Shown here: in pieces, positions 11,590-23,249 of the stretch
Position numbering within the stretch: position 1 is the first letter of the stretch
Layout of the letters: each line of letters opens with the position of its first letter
Source of the DNA: Phoebastria nigripes
Lineage: Eukaryota > Chordata > Aves > Procellariiformes > Diomedeidae
DNA length: 64,000 bases
Direction: 5' to 3'
Assembly: GCA_035582835.1 (NCBI GenBank)
Contig: JAYKAV010002774.1
Location: 478,418 to 542,417 of the forward strand
The notes under the pieces: model-generated
What the model was told of the DNA's origin: nothing
The model's input: the letters and a program-made list of their open reading frames with translations, nothing else
Databases searched by the model: none
Made by a program: the position numbers and the translations under genes

Positions 11590-13734
11590 ATACAGACTTC
11601 TCATCTGGAGCCCTACACATTTAAAGTTCAGGTTTTCCTACAATTAGGTTTCTTACCCTTTCATTTGCGAAAGGTTTAAAAAATTGTCAGAAGTATGCTA
11701 TTGTAGATACAGTAACTAGAACCTTTACTGTATTTATTTACCTCTTTACTTATTTACTTTTTGCCTACTGAGTCCAAAAGTCATGAAACCCTCAGTCATG
11801 GACCCTACATGTTTTTGGAAGAGTGCACCTGACTGGTTGCGGTGCAGCCGGGCTGCTTTACCTTACAGTAAATGGCTTCCGCTTGTAATCCTGGTGTAAT
11901 TTCCTTCTTTGCTGAAGGGACCATGGCCAAAGGAAGGATGAGAAATGTCTAAGTGTCAGCATTGTGATCTAGCAAATTAAGCCTGAGATTGAGAGCTGTG
12001 ATACATAGTTCTGATGCTCAAATGGGTGTTTATAGTGGTGTAAATCCGCCGCTTGTTCTTTCTGCATCTGTTTCCCTGTGTTGTACGGATCTACTAACCA
12101 AGCAAAGGTGCTGTCTATGGCTGTTTGTATTGTGCCGCTGACACACTGAGACACACTACCATTGAAGGGACATTTCCCTGATCTGTAATCCAGGTGGGGA
12201 ATCATGCCGAGCAGCTGCACTGTTCATTTGAGAGCTTCACCGAAGCAGTTGGATTCTGCTTGTGTAATAGGTGGCTGGGCTGGAAGGAAAGATCCACCTT
12301 CCCCATTCCACACAATGTGATCCAGTTAAGTTAGGTGTGTGTTGCAAATAATTGTTTCACAGCTGAAATCCCAAGATCATCTCAAGGGTTTGGCCATGTT
12401 TTGAAAGAGCGTGATTGTATTTTAGCGGTTAGCATCTGAACAATTGTTTTGTAGACTCACAGGGATGCAAAGGAGGCTGTTTCAGCAGGGGAAGTCAGTA
12501 GTCAGGCTGTGGGAAGGTAAGCGTAGCATTACAGAAAGGTTCAGCTTGATGAGACTTTCCTTGGTTTCTGGAAGCAGCCAGTACATAAGCTCAGAGGCTT
12601 AACCCAGCCACTAGTATAATCACTCTCAAACTAGCGTTGTATCATCTCTTTTGCAGAATGCTCCTAGGCAGAAACACACTTTCAGTGGTATAATTGTCAG
12701 TTTACAGTGAAAGTACAATGTATTACAGCCATAGTGTGCCCCAGAGAGTCTTGGATTTGCAAACTCTTTCCTAAAGAGTCATCCAAGTCAGTGCCAGGAG
12801 CTGGCAGAAATGGTTGAGGGCTTGCTGCCGCTCAATTATCCCATTCCTGTCATATTGGGTAGAGGGTTTCCCCCTATTAAATATGTTCTATTTTAATTTC
12901 ATTTGCATAGTTGACAATTTTCAACGTTCCTTTAGTTTAAAAAAAAAAAAAAAAAAAGCTAAAAAAGCAAACAGGCTTAACGAACCAAGCAAAAATTCCC
13001 TTGGGAGTTTGACCACAGAGAACAAAACATTACAAAGCACTTCGAAATCATGATTGCTTATGCAAATGCACAAACTACTCCCAATTACACAAGCAAGTTG
13101 GGTCCTTAATAATGGCTTGATTATTTCAGATCAGAAACATTGCAGCTGTATTCAGGTATATGTGTCCAGGCTCTCAGTACCTTTTCCCCCTCTTGTCCCA
13201 CAGTGGATTTGTGTTCTCAGCTATGCCAAAATGACTTTAAACACACAAGTATGTAGCTTGTAGGTGAGCCAGAGATTTGGCCAGAAGTGACATGATTAAC
13301 ATTTTTTTAAGATATAAGTATGAACAGTCGATATAATTGGGGGACAAATGTGTGTGTGTGTTCAGAGGCAGGTCCTTCTTCTAGTCTCCTGTGTCAGTCC
13401 ATTGTGACGCTTGGGGCTTTGCATATTGTTTGAGCTGGAGGAAAGCCCTTGCTGGATGACACACCAAAGCTGCAGGTGACATTCAGAATAGAGAAAGCTA
13501 CAAAGCAAAGGCAATTGGAACCTCCCCAAATGCTTCAAGAACAAACTGTGACATTTTTCCCCTTGTTTTTATTTGATTTAATGATTTGGCTTCAAGTCAG
13601 TTTTTGTTCTGATTGTTTAGTTTCAGCTGAAGTGCGTTTTGTCCTCCTCCTTTTCTCCTTCCCATCCATTGCAGTTCTTTCTGCATACACCCTTGTTGAG
13701 CCGTTTCTTTAATAGAAATGGGAAGCACACAAAA

Positions 13735-14350
13735 TTGGTGGTGACTGTGGTGGTGTCTAAACTACAAGGGCAGTTCGTGGGGTATCCCCCCTAAACAGTC
13801 TGTAGGGTACCCCAAGGTCCTGATCATTCAACTTGGGAGATTTACTAGAGTCCTTGCTCCCGGCATTTGTGAGTTTTTGTTCTGGTGAGACCAGGTTGCA
13901 CCCAGTTTATAAGGAGCACTTGGGTGCATAAAGGTCTAGATGTACCCGGTTGGATCCTGACGTACGATTAGATTGTAGTCCTGGTGTTCACCCAGACTTG
14001 GGAACTGGGCAGTGCTCCTGGGCCCTGCAGGTCACGCACACCCTTTGGGAATGGCTCCAGTGGGAGTCTTACAGGGTCAGTGTTTACCCCGTATCTTGTA
14101 GTCTTTTAAACTTGAGGTGGAACTGCAACACCTTCCCCCAGACTCCCGCAGAGCTCCTTCCTACAGTCTTGGAGAAACCAAGTCAGGTTCACGTGGGTTT
14201 GGAAAACTAGCTGCTCCTGTTTTGCTATTCTCTCTGAAACGATGGGGAATCTACGAGAAGGGAATGAACAAATGTATAGGAAAAGTAGCTCAAAATGTTT
14301 TATCTTATATTAGTTCAAATAAAGGGTCAGGTGTATTAAAAAAAAAAAAA
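13735..14350 (+). mobile_element. Possible retroposed or LTR-derived segment with poly(A)
   Basis: The segment is more GC-rich than its surroundings and ends with AATAAA at 14318-14323, then 14 nt, then a run of 13 A at 14338-14350. That is the layout of a processed transcript 3' end. It also holds a TATA-like TTTATAAGG near 13905, so an LTR is an alternative. I recognise no protein in it, and the 5' boundary and target duplications were not found. Confidence 0.3.
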
Positions 14351-15260
14351 GGGGCAAACCAATCAACCTTCCCACTGAAGTATCTAAAGCATGACACGTC
14401 TAGCAGGGTTTTGGTCTAATAAAGGTCATTTTACTTCTTTCTATCTTCAGTTTTCATTACAGGAATGCAACTCCTGAATTTGAATGCACCATGCTCCACT
14501 TAAAAACCTGCTGTACCCTTTCAACCTTGTAAAGATTCTGCTTTTGGATTGGCTTTGCATGCTGCCCCATTTGCTGGGAGCAGCTTAGCCCACGTTGGTT
14601 ACTGAAATAAAAGAACAATATGAAGTAAACAGTCTCAGATATTGTTGCCCTTTGTAGGCTGTGTGAAATCCCTAGTTAAGAAAAAGATTAGCCAAAAATG
14701 TTAATATGGAGAAGTGACATGATGTGAATATATGCTTGTGACACTGATCCCAACTAGTGTAGGAAAATGAAACAAAATTGAGCTAGCCTTATTATATTTT
14801 TCAGACTCTTTTTAGCCTGCAGTCCTTCTTTTTCTCACAAATCACTAGAATTTAATTTGGGTAGTTCAGCAAACCTACAGTCAGATGCAGAATTGATTTA
14901 TAGATGCTGCTATTAAAAGCTGATTATGTGCACAGGAAACAAACTGTGGAGCTCAATTAGAATGCCTCCTTCAAAGACTCTTCTGCAGGAGTTTGTTTTA
15001 TAATTCAGTTCATACTGTATGTTTAGCTTTAGATGCACTTCAGAAACTCAAGAGCATGCCCTTTGCTAAGACAAGTCATCCATTCCGTTTAATAACTGTT
15101 TGTTTTTATTGTGGACTGGAAAACATCTGTAATGAATGGCTTGTCCTAAACCATATTTGCATGTAGTCTTTTCACTGTTCAATTTAGTACGCTGCTGGTG
15201 CTGTATATGGAAGCTTTCCTGCTTACCTCCAGTAACTTGTTCATGGCTGCTTCCAACACC

Positions 15261-15289
15261 TTTTTTTTTTTTGCGGGGGGNGGGGGGGG
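15261..15289. repeat. T12 then G-rich homopolymer junction
   Basis: Twelve T, then GC, then about 15 G interrupted by N at 15281. Probably a hard-to-sequence simple repeat. Confidence 0.9.
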
Positions 15290-18200
15290 AGAGCTTGGCT
15301 GGTAATAGCTGGATCAGTTGCCTGATACAGTTCCTTATATGTTGTGAATGCATGAGGAGAAGGAATTAAAGACTGGTGGCAGAGCGAAGGGTAGAACCGC
15401 CTTTTTCTGCAGCACCGGTTTGGACTGGTGGAAGTGCCTTTGGACCTGTAGAGCGACTATTGTTGAAAGTTAGACTTACTGTCTTGGTTATAGTGTAGTA
15501 ATTATTATCTCATGAGCATGACTGAAATAACAATGTCAACACTTGACACCTCCAGGAGATACTTGTGTGGCTTTGGTGTTTGCTGCAAAGCTCTGACTGC
15601 ATATTGTCTCTGAGAGGGAAAATGTGTCCCAGTTGTGACGGCTGTTGCAAGCACAGGGTAGAGGCAGCCATTAAGTTTGTCTTCTGAAGGGCTGAGTTCC
15701 TGCAGGTCTTATGGTCAGTGGTTTTCTTCACTGGCTTTTCAGATTGCTTTGCAATGTTAGATCTTAAAAGACTTGGTTTTCTGCGCCTGTGGCCAGCTGA
15801 TCACCTCATAACTATATGTTGCAGCTGAAGGTTGACCATCACCTACTGTTTGTCTGTGTCCTTGTAAATCGTTATCATTGCCAACCACGGTATGAGTTAA
15901 TTCTCCCTTCCTCCAGGCTCCTTCCCCCAGTGTGCTGTGTTGTTTTCAGTACTTTTACTAACTCACATGTCTCAAACCAGCTGCCTGTGTTACCACATGA
16001 GCGTTATTATTCCTTCTAAAGGCATTTCCATGCTTTGACTTGAGCAAGGAGTGCAACGTGCTTTGAGTTTGGATTTTTGTTTCTTTCATTGTCACTTTGC
16101 ACTTCATTCTTCTATAAATTTAAGATGGAGTGTTGACACTATGGGTTTGTGAGTTGTCATGGTGTGGTCAAACCAAACATGCAATATTCTAGGAAAGTAA
16201 ACCCAATATATAGGTATCATGGTTAGAGACAGATTTCTCATTCAAACTAATAGTTCTCTCCTTATTTTTGTGCTCTAATATCAAAAGATTTATGCCTTTG
16301 GTTTTGTGTATTAGCAATGTTCACAGTATGAGGTTTTTATGTAACTGTTGAGAAACCACAAATTATTATCTGAGATATACCAGTTTGATTTTCCAAGCTA
16401 TTATGGAAGAAGTCCTGTTCCAGTAAAGTGTTTTCCTCGGGTCTTAAAATGATTACTAAAAGCCAAATGTCAAGAACAAGCCTGAACCAGTATTTATTGA
16501 GCACATGATCTATCAAGCACCTACCACTAGTGTTCAAAGGCAATTGGAATGAGGGATTTGCACTGTTGTGTTAGTGTAAAAAGAATGGATCTAATGGATC
16601 AAGGACCTTTCAGTGGTCTTTCTTTAAGAAATCCACCTGGTGCCTGCCCTGAGCAAAGGGTGCTGTGCTTCATCAGAGTAGTAATAATTCAAAAGGCTGT
16701 GAAGCTCTTTGATACAGCAAGTATGAACTGACCTATTTGCAATACCAAAAGCGAGTGGCCATGTGTTTTGGCAATTTAATACTCTAGCAGTTAATGTGAT
16801 GATAATCTTAATATCTAGGCTTCCAGCATGATCTAATCAGGTCTTGATACTTTCGTCTGCATACGAGAAGGTAGTGTAAGGCCATGATGAATGATTATAG
16901 GGTACCAAGATAACGTTTTGTAGGTAAAAGGATGGAAAGCTCTCATCCAACCTAGTGATTGGGTAATGATTCACAGGGGTGACATGAGTAGACTTCAAAA
17001 AAGACTCCTCTTGTGGGTGTAGAGGCAGCTCTGTGTTTCTCCTCCTCTCTCAGTGCAGCAATGAGGACTGGGAAAGCTCTGGAGAGCTCCACATGATGGC
17101 GAGGGTTTGTTTCCTTGCTAAAGCACAGGCCATCTGTAGCACAGTGTTTGCATCCCAATAGCTCCAATTAGAATAAAAGTGCATGTAGGAGGGGGAGGTA
17201 ATTATTTGTGTGTGATTGGAACTGGCCTTCTATTAATGGTAGGGGTGTTACGCATATACTTTCTTTCATCAGTTGCTAATGAGAATATCGTAGGAATTTG
17301 GTTGAAATTAGTATTTCTTTCTAATTGAAAAGTTGTGGATTTTATTTTTGTTAGGTAAGCTTAGTGGACTATTTTCCACTTCAAGCATAGAGCATTTATG
17401 ATTTCCACTGGTAGGGTGTGATAGTAGTTAAAACTGGGAACGATGTAGAGGGATAAACCAGAGGGTAACTGGGACAGAGAGGCACCCTAGCATCTTCCAG
17501 GGTTCAGAGCTGTGCAGGGAAATTCTGGATTCTTGGAAAAAGGNAGTTGTTCTGCATTTCTCATCTTCCTTCTTGCTATCATTTCATTGTCTTGAGGGAA
17601 ACCTGAAAGAAATCCGTTGGAGACAATGGGAACAGAACAGAACAAGAACAGCCAGGGAGTTTTCTGCAATTCTGCTATTTCCCACAATTCTGACATGACT
17701 TTCTCTTTTTTGTCTTGCTTGACTTTTTTTCCCTCCAACCCTCTTCCTATCTCCTGTCTTCCCATTGAATTCACATTTGATATGTATACTTCCTATCTTT
17801 TCTTGCTGCCATATTAAACCATAAATATTGTGTGTCCAACTCCAATATGCATCCATGGAAATTAATAGTATCTATTCAGTACCTTAATGCCTTGATAGAT
17901 TCCTGTATGCTCACTCTCTAAATTGGAGCGAGACTGAAGTGACCAGACACAGAAGCTGTTGGATGAAGGACCTATGCAGCTTCTTCACTATCATGTTCAC
18001 ATGGATGTGTGCTTTATCAGCCCTATACAAAAAATGGCAGGGAAGTGGGAGATGGTGATGTGGCAATATCATCTTCATAGCCCTTTTTCTCCACTCTTCC
18101 CGTTTCTCCTAGCAACTCCTGCAATGTTTCAGGTGAGGGGGAATCAGCCTGAATTAACGTGGCTGAAAAAACATGGGGTGTTCATGGTGTATACTCTATA

Positions 18201-20270
18201 GGCTTGGTTTCTATAATCTCATCATCTACTGAAGTCAAAGTGAAATATCTCTACCAAGAAAGTTTAAAAGAAGTATAAAAGGTTGTTGGAGGGACAAGAG
18301 TGTTGTTACAAAGTAGTAACAATTATTAATACGTAAGCAAGATGATTTCCCACATTCCAGTGGTCTCAGCTTGCTCTGGGTTTTGTTCTCCCACTTTTAT
18401 TTAGTTTAAGTTGCAGTGCTCATCCTGACTGAGGCTTCTGAGGCTGCAAGCCCTTCAGGCAGGGGAGCTCTGCCCCTCAGGGCAGACGCTCTTTTGACTA
18501 CACACACAAGCACGCAAATATAGTTTGATTATACTTCGTCAGATCATCTGTCATTAATCAAAATGAGATTGTTCTCATTTCAGTGTAAATATGTAATATG
18601 TTTGTGGGCCCAAAAGCAGACTCTGTAGACGCTCTAATGATAATGAACCTGCAATAGAAGAGGATGTTGGCTGGGCTTTCTAAGCTGAGAAACCCAGGTC
18701 CCCCTCCATGGCAAACAGGGTTGGAGGATGTGCTTTGCATCTAGGAATCGGACTCCATAGGCTTTTAAGTGAGTTCCACATCTGTATTTTCCTGTGTTCT
18801 TCTGTATCTTGGTAGGAAGCTGCAGCTGAAAAGCTGCAGTGCGTGAGGATCCTGTGATCGTGATTAGAGAATATGTTCCTTGTGTGTCCTTCCTCTGCTC
18901 TGTCTCTTGGGAGTAGATTGTTTATATTGCTAGAAATTGTTAATGCAGTTAAACTATCTTTCAGCATGCAAAACTATGTCATTCCACTCTGTTAGTGTCC
19001 CTTGGCTAAAAATGAACACTGTGATGTAATTGTGTTTGAGTTGCCTTATGATTTATTAACAATTCCATTAAAATACCATGGATGTCTGCTACAGTGCGGG
19101 AGTTACGCAATCCACAGTAGAAAAGATGTGAAGTTTCACAAAAAAAAGCTTTAAATGATCTTTTCTTTCTTCTTTTTTTCCCCTTTTTTGTTTGTCTTTT
19201 GGATTCCCCTTTGTAAAAAATGAATCAAATTCAGCCTGGTGTGACACTGTGCAGGAGCTTGGTTAGGACTTCAGGGTTGTACAGGTTGTTGCATTTCTTA
19301 AACACATATTAAAAAATATTCCTGGTCTATAAATCACAATAAACTGTTTGCTGTTAATACAGAGTAGCATCTTCATAGGTACAGCTTAAAGAATAAACCT
19401 GTTTTTAAGAACAGCAGTGTAAGCTTACTTGAGAGCTCCGCTCCAGCGCTGCGAAAAGAAATCACAGTTTCTATTGCAGTTAGCGCTCTGCTGCTGTTGC
19501 TGTCTCTGAATTAGTGTCCCTGAGTTAGAGCAGGATGGTCAAATTGCAATGACAAGAAGCTTGTGAATTGATTTAGTTCTTACACAGTTGATTACACACG
19601 CTAATGAATTGTTTTTGTGCATTAAAAATATATATTAATTTTTTTCTAGTATAATGTATTATGGAAAACCTTGGGAATTGTTTTTCTAGCATTTGACATC
19701 TTATTTTGCAAATTATCTCTCGAGGGCTTAAGGTTGGGCCTTTTTATTTTCTATGCATGTTCCATGCAAATTCAGCAGAAACATTGCTTCAGTCTTGGTT
19801 GTGTGTGGGTTTTTAAAAGCAGAATCTTTATTGTGTGTGTGCAATTACTCTAACAAATGTTCATGACATCCTGTGCAAGAAGCAGCAGCAACATAATGCA
19901 CAACTGGAGTATATAGTGATTAATTAGCCACAATATATTTTGAAAGATGGTGAGTTTTTAAGTTAATTTATAACTATTACTTAAAGCTGAGTAAATTGTC
20001 CCTAAAGAGATGCTGCTCTTTGGGGTTTTTTTTGTTTTGTTTTGTTTTTTTTTAATTAATTGTGCATAGCTATTAAGCATAACATTTTTGTAGAAGTCAT
20101 TAAAAAGTTGCTCGTGTTGCGCTTCACAGCTTAGGCTCATATCCAGTGTTGTCACTCTGTGCTTCACTGCTAGTGAGTCCATGTTTTGGATGATGATATA
20201 TTAAAGGTACCTTCTGGCCATCCATGGAGAAAGTAAGAGAGTTACGACCCTGTCTTAAAAACAAACCGCT

Positions 20271-20284
20271 CCCCCCCCCCCCCC
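20271..20284. repeat. C14 homopolymer
   Basis: Fourteen consecutive C, 223 nt upstream of the first NELL2 exon. Length may be uncertain in the assembly. Confidence 0.9.
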
Positions 20285-20506
20285 ATGAATAGAATGGGTG
20301 TCCTAGAAAATGTGTTCTCTTTCATTGAAACAGCTCCCATTGCATGTAAAAGCTGGTGTTTAGAATACTTGGTCCCTGCTTTTGCCTGTCTGTTCAATTC
20401 TGCTCCTCAGAAGTAGCTTGTGATTTTGTAAACTCTTTGAGTTGAGGATGTAAAGTAAAACAAGATTTTATACTGAGTGTTCTTCTGTTATGTTTTGGTT
20501 TTTTAG

Positions 20507-20657
20507 ATACTTCAAGAAGTGTAAAGGCATCTCCAGAAACAGCCGAAATCTTTTTTCAGAAGTTAAGAAACAAATATGAATTTACAATCCTGGTGACCTT
20601 AAAACAAGCCCATTTGAATTCAGGGGTTATTCTCTCTATTCATCATTTAGATCACAG
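20507..20657 (+). CDS. NELL2: NELL2 exon: start of TSPN/laminin-G-like domain
   Basis: This 151-nt internal exon encodes 51 residues, beginning DTSRSVKASPETAEIFFQKL and ending SGVILSIHHLDHR. It forms the first beta-strands of the thrombospondin N-terminal/laminin-G-like domain, which in the NELL family is linked to heparan-sulphate binding. The acceptor is a T-rich tract ending TTTTAG at 20506 and the donor is CACAG|GTAAGT, a near-consensus site. It enters in phase 1 (the first base of the Asp codon is upstream) and leaves in phase 2. Its length is not a multiple of three, so skipping it would shift the frame. It sits alone, 13.7 kb from the next exon, between two long CR1 elements in opposite orientation (10388-11589 and 27184-28371). 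The preceding exon, expected to end in a segment like FLFQ, was not found upstream. Confidence 0.95.
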
Positions 20658-23195
20658 GTAAGTACTGCTACCTGTATGCTAGTTAATGAAAGTAGATGTA
20701 TTTATGCAGTCAAAATTTGAACATAAATTAGAGCAAAATTGTTGTGTAGCAGGTCATTTGCAAATATTTATAGGGTTTGGGTAGGCATATTGTGCAGATT
20801 CATAAAAAATCACAAGTCCAAATCGGCCAAGGGAAAGTGGAACAGCTGTTACTCTTTAAATGTCTCTTGCCATGAAGGGCATGAAAACCCAGTTCTCTCT
20901 TGTTGTTCATAACCATAAGGACCAGATGCTCAGCTGGTGTAAAACTGTCATGTCAATATAGCTACACTGATTCACAAAGCCTGGCCCTGTATGTCCACCT
21001 CTTCACCAGTTGGTTTTTAACACTGCAAGCGGTTCAAAAAAAGCAAAAAAATCCTCCAGTTATGGGCTTACACCTCCCATGAATGGCAGAGCACTTTACT
21101 CAAAATGTTGTCAGCCTTGAAAAACTAAAGTGAATGACACGGAGCATTTAAGGATTATTCCTTTGATAGGATAACGACTGCTAGAGAAATAAGATATTCT
21201 TTATATATCTGTCTAAGTAATGGCTATTAAAGATAACCGCCCTATGATTCTGTGACAGAAAAAAAAGGAGTTTTAAAATGTGCACTTTCTAAGCAGTCAT
21301 TAGCACAAGCAACAGATGATCTCTGCTTTAGGTTCATAGTCCTTTTTATTTTCCTGTGTACAGTCCCATAAGTCTTTCTTGATAGTTTCACTACAAAATA
21401 GAAAAAAAAAAAAAGGTAAGCAGAGATGTTCAGGCAAAGCAAAATATCTGTTTCTTTTTCACAAGTGTACAAGTTTTCATTAGCAGGCATGGCGTCAATT
21501 ATTTTGTGCTGGAAGATGGTCCATTCTACTTTTATTCTGTTTCCCAGATGCCCCATCTTCTGCAATTCACCTATTTAAAAAACAAAACAAAACAAAACCA
21601 AGAAGAAGACAAAAAGGGAAAATGTTCCCAAGCATCATTATACCAAATTTATAAAAGCGTCTTTAAACGTTACAAGGGGGTGTTTGAATGCCTCCTGGAT
21701 GATGTTTACTGATGTTATATCATAGAAGAGCCAAGGGGCTTCTCTGTTAACTGTTACCTTCTTCTCATCTGCAGGAGTGAGTACTGTGCAAGGGACAGAA
21801 CTGGGCAGCTGTGATTATTGAGTTTCGAACTCAGACTGTACCACCATATGTGCAAATCATCCCAGATGGAAAAGTTTATTCTGTCTCAAATGAGAGAGTA
21901 GGTCTGCAGGGCCAGCTGTGCCCTGACAAAGCTTGTTTCTACATTTGTAGGAAGAACATGGATTGGTGGGCCTACTGATAGGGCTAATGCAACTATATTT
22001 GAAATTTCAAAATGAGAGATGAAACCTTCATGTGCCAAAATAGTTGCAGAGGTGGGCAAAGAGGACACCAATGTGAAACTCTCAGACTCTGGAAAAGAGA
22101 ATAACCATAGCCTTTCTGAAAGGAGGCAATGTTTGCTAGAAAACCTTTCCTGGCCTCAGGAATGGCATGAAGAAAGAGACATGCCATAGAAGATCAAAAA
22201 AATGTGTAGTGTATAACTGAGCAAAACTCGACAAACATTAACTTGGAGAGTGGCCAACTGGGAGAAAACACTGCCACTTAGTGAACATAAAGAGTGATAA
22301 AAGTACAAAAAATAATGTGTAATGAACTTTCATTGAAGGGTTGCAGAAGAATTTGAGATATTGTTTGGGAAAATAATTAATTCTTGAAGTGAGTAAGGCT
22401 CGGCAAGTAGAACCACTGTTGGTCTTATGGGAACAAGAATGCATTAAATTGATTCTATCCAGCTATAGCAAAGAAAAGGAAAGGTTAGAGCAGTGCTGGT
22501 GTCCAGGTCGCGTGGCTGTACAAACATAATGCTGCTTGTCTCATTTGAATCTGGTTCATCTATGTCATCTGCCTATGCCCATATAAAATATGGTTGTACA
22601 AGGGTGACAAACAGGACTCTGAAAATCCTATTATTTTATATTGGTATATTTTTAGGAATGGGTGATTAGATTTTTAACAATATATTGATAACATTTATAC
22701 TTTTTCAAGAAATTTCTCTCATACCTTAAATATTTGCAGGTTTTATTGTTGCATTTTCACCATCTTCTGTTTATCTGCATATCGGAATCTGAACTGTCTA
22801 GCTGCAATGGAAAGCATTTGTCAAGGTTTTTAGCTGAAATCAGAAGGTCTGCATTATGTGTGTAGGTATTTTAACTGTGGATGCATAACTTGGTGGCATT
22901 ACTGAGCATTTTTGAGGCCCTTTTTCTCTTAACTGTGGAAACTTTTAATNCTCTTATTCTTATGCTATAATGTTAGAGGTATGAAAAATGGAGATAATAT
23001 CCAGTTCACGCCTTGCTGAAAAAAACTCCTACCGCCATTTCAGCCAGTATGACCTCTTTATCTTACTATGTCCTCTTAAGTGGTGCCTAGTGTTTACAGT
23101 TTTTCTATAGGGATGTATGCTTGATGTTTGTTTTTTGGGGTCTCCTTGTAAGCCTTTGAGTAATCAAAGAGGAAGAAAAAAAGCCTTCTAGGTTA

Positions 23196-23249
23196 TTTAG
23201 GCAAATAGAGTCACTCATCTGCTTTAGGCAAAGAGAGTCACTCAGGTCA
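23196..23249. repeat. 27-nt imperfect tandem duplication
   Basis: Two adjacent units beginning TTTAGGCAAATAGAGTCACT and TTTAGGCAAAGAGAGTCACT, period 27. They differ at one site in the first 20 nt and more at the end. Confidence 0.85.

Larger units (their letters stand above)
1..20506. other. Inferred NELL2 intron or 5' DNA, no exon recognised
   Basis: No known protein was recognised outside the CR1 frames. The NELL2 exon preceding 20507 should encode a conserved stretch ending in FLFQ and was not seen. The contents are CR1 fragments, probable MIR and MITE remnants, a heptamer repeat, homopolymers and unique AT-rich DNA. The longest non-repeat open frame, 133 codons at 1460-1861, has no recognisable motif. 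A possible conserved non-coding block lies near 19420-19660. Since the gene is on the + strand, the likely content is a large early intron. Confidence 0.7.

Noticed and set aside
20420..20480. TTTTGTAAACTCTTTGAGTT, similar to an L2-type LINE end
   Set aside because: Match too short and diverged to support by eye.
1..20506. Upstream NELL2 exon ending in FLFQ
   Set aside because: No matching coding stretch was seen on the + strand; it probably lies before the window.
21241..21260. CCTATGATTCTGTGACAG resembling a CR1 terminal octamer
   Set aside because: Too short and without adjoining CR1 tail sequence; likely chance.
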